This document shows positions 1-6,339 of a stretch of 7,721 nt of DNA, in pieces; position 1 is the stretch's first letter, and every line of letters starts with the position of its first letter. Below the pieces are notes generated by a model. That model did not search any database, was not told where the DNA came from, and worked only from the letters and a program-made list of their open reading frames with translations. The stretch is from Burkholderiales bacterium (GTDB lineage Bacteria > Pseudomonadota > Gammaproteobacteria > Burkholderiales > Burkholderiaceae_C), in NCBI GenBank assembly GCA_025354615.1, contig JANXMO010000567.1:1-7721 (forward strand), in the 5' to 3' direction. Made by a program: the position numbers and the translations under genes.

Positions 1-797
1 AGCACCTTGCGCCGGTACATCGAAAAAATCGTCTCGAAAATCGGGTAGGCGCACAGCAGCAGCGGGAAGATGGGCGACACCCGTTCATTGCGCGCCAGCA
101 GCAGCACGCTGAGCTCCGCCAGCAAAAAACCCAGAAAGTAAGCACCGCCGTCACCCAAAAAAATCAACCCGGCCGGAAAATTCCAGACGAAAAACCCCAG
201 CACGGCCCCGGCGGTGATCAGCGACGCGGTGACGATGAACGAGTCATCCACCTGAAAGCCAACATAAGCCACGGCCAACACCATCATCAACACACACATG
301 GAGGCCAGGCCGTTGAAACCATCGATGATGTTGACCGCATTGGCCAAGCCGGTGACCACCAGCAGCGTCAACGCAATCGCGAACGGGCGTATTTCAACCA
401 GGCGTTGAACACCGGGGATATCGGTGCGCTTGAGCACCGCATCCAAAAAGCCCGCGGCCAGCATGGCCGACACAATCGTAAAAACCAGCCGCCGGCGCGG
501 CGAAATGCTTTTGGTGATGTCTTCCGCCAAGCCAAACGCAAACGTGGGCAACGCGCAGCCGATCAACAGCCAGATCGACAAACTCACATGCGGCCGCACC
601 ACCTCCGCCAGGAACGCCCCGGCTACCACCGCCGCAAAAACGCCCACTCCGCCCACCCGCGGCACCGGCCGCGTGTGGTACTTCTGCGGGCCGGAAAGAT
701 CATGGTCCGCCGTGTGCTGACCGTGCGATTCCGAGGATTGAATCACCAGCAGCGTCAGCACCAGCGAGGTAAAAAAACTCAGGATCAGGAAACTCAT
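1..797 (-). CDS. Initiating undecaprenyl-phosphate sugar-1-phosphate transferase, MraY/WecA/WbpL family (C-terminus cut by window edge)
   Basis: This is an integral inner-membrane enzyme of the family that transfers a HexNAc-1-phosphate type sugar from UDP-sugar to undecaprenyl phosphate, starting repeat-unit synthesis. The frame was read by hand from the minus strand: ATG at 797-795, then 265 codons open to the window edge. Family landmarks are in order: TRPVPRVGG near residues 42-50, the cytoplasmic acidic motif as GLAED (89-93), NAVNIIDGFNGLA (153-165) and FLGDGGAYFLGF (213-224). Hydrophobic segments lie between them. The C-terminal His-rich loop would be beyond position 1. The first acidic residue of the usual DD pair is Glu here. 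The start lies 33 bases after the stop of the upstream glycosyltransferase, with only a weak ribosome site. The sugar specificity (GlcNAc, FucNAc or QuiNAc) cannot be read from the sequence. The family is certain; the exact role is inferred. Confidence 0.92.
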   Translation of the reverse strand, partial: MSFLILSFFTSLVLTLLVIQSSESHGQHTADHDLSGPQKYHTRPVPRVGGVGVFAAVVAGAFLAEVVRPHVSLSIWLLIGCALPTFAFGLAEDITKSISPRRRLVFTIVSAMLAAGFLDAVLKRTDIPGVQRLVEIRPFAIALTLLVVTGLANAVNIIDGFNGLASMCVLMMVLAVAYVGFQVDDSFIVTASLITAGAVLGFFVWNFPAGLIFLGDGGAYFLGFLLAELSVLLLARNERVSPIFPLLLCAYPIFETIFSMYRRKV

Positions 798-830
798 GCA
801 ACAGCAGCCAAAAGGGTAGGTATGGGACGG

Positions 831-1586
831 TCAGGTCAACCCGAGAAACTGCGGTAATTTGCGGAAATTTTTGCATAGCAACGTTGGCACGCCGCCGACC
901 TTGTTTTTGCGCAGCGCCGTCAAATCTTCACGGCTTTTGAGTGCTAGCGCGGCCAGCGAACGGTTGCTGGCGCCGCCCGTGCGCATGCGCACCAGGACCT
1001 CCGGAATGTACGCCACCCGAAACCCGGGCTGACTCAAGCAGCGCAGCATGAAATCGTAGTCAGCCGCAATACGGAAGCCAAGATCGAACTCGCCAATCGC
1101 TTCCAGCCGGCTGCGCCGCAAATAGAAAGTGGGATGTGGCGGCATCCAACCGAAGAGCAGTCGAGACGGGGTAAAAGCGCCGCTGCGCCAGTGGCGCACC
1201 ACCTGCTCCGCATGGGGCGTTGAGACGTATTGCAAGTCACCATACACCGCATCTGGACAGATGGGGTTCGCGGCGATGGCGCCGACAACCGTTGACATGG
1301 TTTGTGGGCTCGCAAATACGTCGTCGGCGTTCAGAAACCCGACAAAATCACCTTGGGCCAAACGCAACCCTTTGTTCATCGCGTCATAAATGCCACGATC
1401 CGGCGCCGTCACCAATTGAGAGACTCGCAGCCCCCGCTGGCGCACCAATTCAAGCGTGCCGTCCGTCGAGCCGCCGTCGATGACAAGGTGTTCCACATGG
1501 CTATAAGTCTGCTCAGCAACCGAGGCCAGCGTGTCCGCAATGGTCGCGACGCTGTTGAAGGCGACGGTGATGACGCTGATTTTCAT
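831..1586 (-). CDS. Family 2 (GT-A fold) glycosyltransferase
   Basis: This is a cytoplasmic, probably membrane-associated inverting glycosyltransferase of 251 residues, expected to add one sugar to the lipid-linked repeat unit. The N-terminus MKISVITVAFN is the classic first beta strand of GT2. It is followed by VIDGGSTDGT (35-44), DRGIYDAMNKG (63-73), the metal- and nucleotide-binding FLNADD (84-89), the acceptor-side MPPHPTFYLRR (148-158) and ADYDFMLRC (175-183). The C-terminal part (about 200-251) is basic and less typical. I chose the ATG at 1586, which begins exactly at the conserved strand. A TTG at 1607, 5 bases after the upstream stop, would add seven residues (TTG then TQLDCP) with no family support. 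Donor and acceptor sugars are unknown. High GC matches the initiating transferase next to it rather than the genes upstream. Confidence 0.93.
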   Translation of the reverse strand: MKISVITVAFNSVATIADTLASVAEQTYSHVEHLVIDGGSTDGTLELVRQRGLRVSQLVTAPDRGIYDAMNKGLRLAQGDFVGFLNADDVFASPQTMSTVVGAIAANPICPDAVYGDLQYVSTPHAEQVVRHWRSGAFTPSRLLFGWMPPHPTFYLRRSRLEAIGEFDLGFRIAADYDFMLRCLSQPGFRVAYIPEVLVRMRTGGASNRSLAALALKSREDLTALRKNKVGGVPTLLCKNFRKLPQFLGLT

Positions 1587-1612
1587 AGGGCAATCCAACT
1601 GGGTCAAAGGCG

Positions 1613-2848
1613 TCAGGGGGCCACAGGGTTTTCAAGGGATTTGAAAACGTTGTCTACGATATGTGCCAAGCGCTGGTTGAAAGCAGGCTGACCGCGGTGG
1701 CGGGTACGCACTCGTCCTTTATGCGCCAGTGACTGCGCCAGTTCGTCACCTTTCCAAACCAGTGCAATTTTCTCGGCCATGTCTTCTACAGAGCAGGGAT
1801 CGAAGTACAACGCCGCATCACCGGATTGTTCTCGCATGCCATAGATGTCTGAAACAACCGCGGGGCAACCCATTGCAAGTGCCTCGAGCGGTGGAATGTT
1901 GGTGGGTCCAAAAAAGGTCGGCATGACCAAGGCACGAGCGCGCTGATAAAACCCGCGTAAATCCGCATCCGGTACATAACCCACAAACTTCACTTGAGCG
2001 GTTAAACCCAATAACTCCACATGCTGTTGAATGTCGTTGAAGGCATGCTGTTGCCGCCCGCTGAGACCAAGCGCGATATCGGGATGTGCGAGGCTCACTT
2101 TGTGCACTGCCTCCAACAATCGCTTGTGGTTTTTATGCGGCCAAAACTGAGCCGGGTAAAAAAGGAACTTGTCAGGCAATTGGTAGTGCTCTTGAAAGTC
2201 CGGTCTTTCAAGACTGTCTTGCAAGTAACTCGGCGCCACATAAGGCAGCGGATAAATTGCTTCACCCGCGACGCCATAGCTTTCAACGACATGATGGCGA
2301 CCGGTTTCCGAGTCAACCAACACAGCATTGCAACGGCGCGCAATGTTGCTGAAACGATGCTCCCGAATACCGTAACGAAACTTGGCACTGACTTCTGGAA
2401 AACCCGGCTCATACCGGTGCATGAGATCGTGAATGGTACCGATGCTGGGCACCGTCACCTGATAACTCAAAGACTCCTGGGCAGGGAAAATCCAGGCATC
2501 GCACTCCAGTGACAACAATTCCCTTACCAAGGGATTGAATAAACGGCCGATCACACGGGTCAAGGTTGCCGGCAGGCGAAGCGCCATTGCACCATCGCTG
2601 ATGCGCTGTCCAATATCCGCGTATTGAAGTACATGGCCCGTCAAACCCAAGCGCTGAAGAACGCTCGCCCATTCTTGGTCGGAATAAGCGATCTTGATGA
2701 CATAGCGTTCAGGCGCCAAACGTGCCAGAGCTTCCAGCATGGATTGGGCATACTGAAACATTCCGCCAGCGCCGGGCTTGACACTCAAAAGGAGGCCAAT
2801 ACAACGCGGCCGTGTTGCGCCGCCAGCAGTACTCAAAGGCAAGGTCAC
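1613..2848 (-). CDS. Family 4 (GT-B fold) glycosyltransferase
   Basis: This is a retaining GT-B glycosyltransferase of 411 residues, likely adding a sugar to the growing repeat unit at the inner membrane. The N-terminal domain has the glycine loop KPGAGGMFQYA (24-34). TIHDLMHRYEPGF (138-150) is the acceptor-domain His-Asp region typical of this group. FYPAQFWPHKNHKRLLEA (230-247) starts the donor domain, FVGYVPDADL (288-297) follows, and FFGPTNIPPLEALAMGCP (312-329) carries the second Glu of the EX7E motif (E322). The position of the first Glu is Gly314. The start codon appears to be GTG at 2848, 4 bases after the methyltransferase stop, and no good Shine-Dalgarno is visible, so translation may be coupled. 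The first internal Met (30) would remove the glycine loop and is rejected. The stop lies 26 bases before the GT2 ATG. Donor sugar is unknown. Confidence 0.93.
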   Translation of the reverse strand: MTLPLSTAGGATRPRCIGLLLSVKPGAGGMFQYAQSMLEALARLAPERYVIKIAYSDQEWASVLQRLGLTGHVLQYADIGQRISDGAMALRLPATLTRVIGRLFNPLVRELLSLECDAWIFPAQESLSYQVTVPSIGTIHDLMHRYEPGFPEVSAKFRYGIREHRFSNIARRCNAVLVDSETGRHHVVESYGVAGEAIYPLPYVAPSYLQDSLERPDFQEHYQLPDKFLFYPAQFWPHKNHKRLLEAVHKVSLAHPDIALGLSGRQQHAFNDIQQHVELLGLTAQVKFVGYVPDADLRGFYQRARALVMPTFFGPTNIPPLEALAMGCPAVVSDIYGMREQSGDAALYFDPCSVEDMAEKIALVWKGDELAQSLAHKGRVRTRHRGQPAFNQRLAHIVDNVFKSLENPVAP

Positions 2849-2852
2849 AAAT

Positions 2853-3626
2853 TCAACGCTTGCGAGCCACCACGCAGACGCCCCATGTGTCGACGGACGG
2901 CTTCTTTCCCGTCATCCACTCTTCGGTTCGAATGCGGTCGAGACCGTGAGCATTTAACAGACTGTCAACCTCAGGCAGAAATAGGTAACGCATGCAATGT
3001 GTTTCCTTTATTTCATGCAGTACATCACCGTCTGACTCGCGTACGAAGACCGAGTAATTGACATCCACAAGATTGAATTCGTCGCGCACCACCGGCTCGG
3101 CCAACCGGGTGACTTGTAGGCGGTCATTTGCCAAATGCTTGGCTCGAACCGCAGGGCGCTGCCAAAGCACTGAAGGGCCATACCAAAAATCGAATATGAA
3201 CAACCCGCCCGCATTCAAGTGCGATGCAGCGGTATGCATCATGGCGTTCAGATCGGCTTGCGTCGTTTGATAGCTGACGACATGAAAGAGCGAAGCGACA
3301 ATGTCAAAGCTGCGATCCGTCCGGAAACTGCGAGCATCGCCTTGCTCAAAGGAAAGGTTCAACGAGACAAGACTGTTTTGTGCGACACGTTCACGGGCGC
3401 TGGCAAGCATCTCCTCACTCAGATCGACGGCCAGCACGTCAAAACCCTGTTGGGCCAAAAGACCTGCGTGAATGCCGGTACCGCAACCTAACTCCAGCAA
3501 TAAAGTGGGCGGTGTCTCCGTGTGTTCATCGATCAATGAACGCAGGTAATGCACCTCTCCGGCATAGTCTTTGTCTACGTACAACAAGTCGTAGTAGGCA
3601 GAGTAGTGTTTGAAGCTGTCGCTCAT
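2853..3626 (-). CDS. Class I SAM-dependent methyltransferase, possibly amino-sugar N-methyltransferase
   Basis: This cytoplasmic methyltransferase has 257 residues. SAM-binding motif I is LLELGCGTG (43-51), the ribose-binding acid is in AVDLS (D68), FEQGDARSF (93-101) holds the adenine-side Asp97, and FDIVASLFHVVSY (107-119) is motif IV-like. The N-terminal YSAYYDLLYVDKDY and the aromatic FDFWYGP (145-151) resemble, from memory, the deoxyamino-sugar N,N-dimethyltransferases of macrolide pathways (DesVI, TylM1). The ATG at 3626 overlaps the aminotransferase stop by 4 bases (ATGA). A longer reading from a TTG at 3737 is rejected because it lies inside the aminotransferase. The tight coupling suggests that it acts on the aminotransferase product, giving an N-methyl or N,N-dimethyl amino sugar. 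An O-methyltransferase acting on the same or another sugar is a real alternative. The fold is certain; the substrate is inferred. Confidence 0.88.
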   Translation of the reverse strand: MSDSFKHYSAYYDLLYVDKDYAGEVHYLRSLIDEHTETPPTLLLELGCGTGIHAGLLAQQGFDVLAVDLSEEMLASARERVAQNSLVSLNLSFEQGDARSFRTDRSFDIVASLFHVVSYQTTQADLNAMMHTAASHLNAGGLFIFDFWYGPSVLWQRPAVRAKHLANDRLQVTRLAEPVVRDEFNLVDVNYSVFVRESDGDVLHEIKETHCMRYLFLPEVDSLLNAHGLDRIRTEEWMTGKKPSVDTWGVCVVARKR

Positions 3627-4732
3627 CGAATCAATTCCCGTACTTTTTGGGCGACTGTCTTGATTTGCGTCTCTGTCAAGGCCAGTCCACTGGGGATGTA
3701 AAACCCCTGCCGCGCAATGCGTTCCGCAACAGGGCAATCAACGCCTTTCAGCAGTCCCATGCGGTTCAACACCGGCTGCTTGTTCATTGGCCAGAAGAAA
3801 GGCCTTGTACCCACGCCAGCGGCCCCCAGCCGCCGCATGGCTTCAACCGCATCCAATCCAAGCGAATCCTCTATAACAATGCCGTAAACCCAATAAATGT
3901 TTTTTGCGTATTCCGCCTGAGCCAATGGCAATTGCAAACCCGGCGTGCCGTCTAACAGCTCTGTGTAGAGCGCGCCCATTGAGCGCTTGCGTTGAATGAA
4001 TGTCTCCAACCGCTCCAGTTGAGCGACGCCAAGCGCTGCTTGGAGATTGGTCATGCGCATGTTCCAGCCGAGTTCTTCATGAACGAATCGGCGTTCCGGA
4101 ATGAAGCACAGGTTGCGCAGACTCCGGCACTTTTCTGCCAGGGCGTCCGAGTCAGTCACGATCATTCCGCCTTCGCCAGTCGTGATGTGCTTGTTGGGAT
4201 AAAAACTGAAGGTGCTGATGTCACCAAAACTGCCACAGGGACGACCGAAATAAGTCTGCCCATGCATTTCTGCGGCGTCTTCAATCACACGAAGCCCATG
4301 GGCATCGGCAAGCGCCAAGATGGGGTTCATGTCACAAGGCAAACCATAAATGTGGACCGCCATGATGGCTTTCGACCGCGCCGTGATGTGGCTCTTGATC
4401 AACGCAGTGTCGATATTCCATGTCAAGGGATCAGCGTCCACAGCAACGGGAACCGCGCCGGCCCGAACAATGGCTGCTGCACACGAAATAATCGTGAAAG
4501 AAGGCAAAAGCACTTCGTCGCCGGGTTGCAGTCCAAGGGCAGCAACTGCAGCGTCCAGCGCCAGCGATCCATTGGCAACGGCAATTGCATGACGCCGTCC
4601 AACGGTGACGGCAAACTCTTCTTCAAACCGGCGAACGAACGGTCCTTCCGAAGAGATCCAGCCGGTGTCGATGCACTCGGCGAGATACTTTTTTTCGTTG
4701 CCGTCAAGAAGGGGCTCGTTCACCGGAATCAT
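3623..4732 (-). CDS. PLP-dependent DegT/DnrJ/EryC1 sugar aminotransferase, GDP-perosamine synthase-like
   Basis: This fold-type I aminotransferase of 369 residues transfers an amino group, normally from glutamate, to a 4-keto or 3-keto nucleotide sugar. The N-terminus IPVNEPLLDGNEKKY with DTGWISSEGPFV (22-33) closely follows the layout of perosamine synthases (RfbE/Per). ANGSLAL (53-59) is the phosphate-binding loop, VIEDAAEMHG (149-158) holds the PLP-pyridine Asp152, and FSFYPNKHITTGEGG (175-189) contains the Schiff-base lysine K181. GWNMRMTNLQAALG is the usual late motif. Length is normal for the family. The ATG at 4732 has a good ribosome site (AAGGA, 6-base spacing) and overlaps the cupin stop by 4 bases. 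A likely product is a 4-amino-4,6-dideoxyhexose such as perosamine. The nucleotide and stereochemistry cannot be fixed without the matching dehydratase, which is not in the window. Confidence 0.93.
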   Translation of the reverse strand: MIPVNEPLLDGNEKKYLAECIDTGWISSEGPFVRRFEEEFAVTVGRRHAIAVANGSLALDAAVAALGLQPGDEVLLPSFTIISCAAAIVRAGAVPVAVDADPLTWNIDTALIKSHITARSKAIMAVHIYGLPCDMNPILALADAHGLRVIEDAAEMHGQTYFGRPCGSFGDISTFSFYPNKHITTGEGGMIVTDSDALAEKCRSLRNLCFIPERRFVHEELGWNMRMTNLQAALGVAQLERLETFIQRKRSMGALYTELLDGTPGLQLPLAQAEYAKNIYWVYGIVIEDSLGLDAVEAMRRLGAAGVGTRPFFWPMNKQPVLNRMGLLKGVDCPVAERIARQGFYIPSGLALTETQIKTVAQKVRELIR

Positions 4733-5166
4733 GTGTTGTCCTTCATAACGATCTGGGTACCGGGAACCGGTTCAAAGCGGGTTTTGTCTTGATCGCCTGC
4801 ATAAGGTCCTTGCTTGACTTCAATGATTTCCGACTCTTCAAGCATTTCGAAACCATGACCGCCATAAGCCAATAAGATAATGTCGCCCGCGTGTAGTAAA
4901 GAGCTTTGCAAATAAGCCTGGTCTTCAGAATAAAAATCCACCCGCACAAGACCACGTCTGATGATCAACACTTCTTTGGTGTACTCCACTTCCCGCCGGA
5001 CGGGATTGTGTACATGAGGCGGTATGACATAACCCAGCGGGCGTTTCATATAACCCAACTGCTGAGAATATGTATTCGGCGTAAAAAATTGAATGCCTTC
5101 AGCTGAAAAATTGCTGCGGACGATCAGTGCCAATTGTTTTCCATTGAATTCAATTGCTTCTAGCAT
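4729..5166 (-). CDS. Small cupin-fold protein of unknown function in amino-sugar block
   Basis: This 145-residue single-domain protein shows both cupin motifs. Motif 1 is GYVIPPHVH (45-53) with the two metal-ligand histidines, then a Glu in YTKEVLIIRRG with the standard E(X)6G spacing. The stretch between HxH and that Glu is about 11 residues, longer than the usual 3 or 4. Motif 2 is GDIILLAYGGHGFEM with the third His. There is no signal peptide. The RGxHAH pattern that I expect in dTDP-4-keto-6-deoxyhexose 3,4-ketoisomerases (FdtA/QdtA) is absent, so I do not assign that activity. The ATG at 5166 lies 46 bases after the preceding gene. The stop overlaps the aminotransferase ATG, so the two are probably translated together and function on one pathway. 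A sugar isomerase or epimerase, or a regulatory binding role, is possible. The cupin call is firm; the function is unknown. Confidence 0.85.
   Translation of the reverse strand: MLEAIEFNGKQLALIVRSNFSAEGIQFFTPNTYSQQLGYMKRPLGYVIPPHVHNPVRREVEYTKEVLIIRRGLVRVDFYSEDQAYLQSSLLHAGDIILLAYGGHGFEMLEESEIIEVKQGPYAGDQDKTRFEPVPGTQIVMKDNT
4739..4743 (-). promoter_or_regulatory. Ribosome binding site of the aminotransferase gene
   Basis: On the minus strand AAGGA stands 6 bases before the ATG at 4732. It lies inside the last codons of the cupin gene, whose TGA overlaps that ATG. It is the best Shine-Dalgarno match in the window and supports both the chosen start and independent strong translation of the aminotransferase. 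Confidence 0.75.
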
Positions 5167-5212
5167 ATGGGATTGCTTTCAAAAGATTTTCATCAGGTAG
5201 ACCTTCAATAGC

Positions 5213-6301
5213 TTAGGCTGCCAACGCTTTGAATGCCGCCCATTGAGCGGTTTTCGAATAACGGTGCACCAGCATTTGATGGCCTGCGTTGGCGATCCTG
5301 CGGCGTAAATCGTGATTTACCAATAACTCTTTTGCGACATGCAATGCGTCTTCGGAAGTCTGATAAGTCACCAGCGTTTCGTTTGACGTCATGCCCTCTG
5401 GATAGGAGCCAGAGTCGGACAATAACAAGGCCCCACATCCCATGGCCTCGAAGCAACGGATATTTCCACGTTCACTGCCTGCCATGTCGACGGCCGCATT
5501 CAATACGATTTTTGCGCTTTTTAAAGCCCTGTAAAGATCGCGGCCAAAAATTGCGGGCTGGGCAACCGCACGAATGGATTGAGGGCGCCGGTATTTTTCA
5601 AACGCATCAATTTTTTCTATCCCCGGCAATTCTGCCAACCGGTTTAAACGGCCCATGGCGAAGTGATAACAAACGTTTTTAGCAGGAGCCAATTTTGCAA
5701 CTGCTTCGAGAATGCCACTGCGGCGCAAATGATGCCGGCTGTAACAACCGACGAAAAGTATGTCAATCGGTCGATCCATGGCGTCGTCTTTAACCAGCAT
5801 TTCAGGGTCATAGCTGGGAAAGAAGTAAGCCGTGCGGCATCCTTTGTCAGCATATTTCTTGAGAATGCCAGGGAAGTTATTGACGATTAAATCGTAACCT
5901 TGAAAGCGCATATGGGGAGTCGGTGCCGCACTCCATGCAATCGTACGCTTCACGCAAGCGGGCAATTGTTTCAATATCCGGTCATCAAAGCGTACAGGAT
6001 CAAGGTTGTAAAACACCTCGGCGCGGTGCTCTTCAATTTGTGCCAGCAAGATACTCAACAAGCTCGCTTTTTTTCCAATGCCGTGCTCTGACGCCCATTT
6101 TTTTTGAAATGGCTCGCAGTTCCCGACAGAAAGAACGCAAGCAGGGTTTTTGTTAAGCACGCCCTCCAAAAGATGGGTCGCTTCAAAACGGTCATCCAAA
6201 AAGGCGGCCAGCATTCCCCGGTGGTCTTGTACGTTTTTAATCAATCCCGAAAGACGTGTGGCATAACTGGGATAGATGCCAACGTTCTGAAAGATACGCA
6301 T
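5213..6301 (-). CDS. CgeB-like / GT-B glycosyltransferase (glycosyl transferases group 1 type)
   Basis: This cytoplasmic protein of 362 residues has a diverged N-terminal domain. Its C-terminal half is recognisable as the glycosyltransferase domain seen in CgeB and related proteins (Pfam family Glyco_trans_1_2, from memory). DILFVGCYSRHHLRRSGIL (180-198) opens the donor domain. The nucleotide-sugar motif is SERGNIRCFEAMGCGALLLSD (276-296), with E285 in the catalytic position. SYPEGMTSNETLVTYQTSEDAL (299-320) and a helix ending HRYS are typical of the family end. The ATG at 6301, beginning MRIFQNVGIYPSYATRL, was preferred over a TTG at 6394 because the latter overlaps the polymerase gene by 55 bases and adds no recognisable structure. 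The ribosome site is weak. The gene lies between polymerase and cupin and is probably one of three extending transferases of this locus. Donor sugar is unknown. A non-transferase CgeB-like role is less likely. Confidence 0.88.
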   Translation of the reverse strand: MRIFQNVGIYPSYATRLSGLIKNVQDHRGMLAAFLDDRFEATHLLEGVLNKNPACVLSVGNCEPFQKKWASEHGIGKKASLLSILLAQIEEHRAEVFYNLDPVRFDDRILKQLPACVKRTIAWSAAPTPHMRFQGYDLIVNNFPGILKKYADKGCRTAYFFPSYDPEMLVKDDAMDRPIDILFVGCYSRHHLRRSGILEAVAKLAPAKNVCYHFAMGRLNRLAELPGIEKIDAFEKYRRPQSIRAVAQPAIFGRDLYRALKSAKIVLNAAVDMAGSERGNIRCFEAMGCGALLLSDSGSYPEGMTSNETLVTYQTSEDALHVAKELLVNHDLRRRIANAGHQMLVHRYSKTAQWAAFKALAA

Positions 6302-6339
6302 TGAATTGAATTTTTCTAAAAAAGTCAAAACTACGTGAG

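Noticed and set aside
405..857. Plus-strand open frames rich in Arg, Gln and His opposite the initiating transferase
   Set aside because: The composition is what a GC-rich membrane-protein gene gives when read in reverse. The minus strand carries all family motifs through the same bases.
3627..3737. N-terminal extension of the methyltransferase from a TTG at 3737
   Set aside because: It lies inside the aminotransferase 3' end and lacks homology to any methyltransferase region I know. The ATG at 3626 gives a normal N-terminus and a 4-base overlap.
3992..4792. Plus-strand open frame of 266 codons opposite the aminotransferase
   Set aside because: It is antisense to a well-supported gene with intact catalytic motifs, has no recognisable domain, and reads as a low-complexity shadow.
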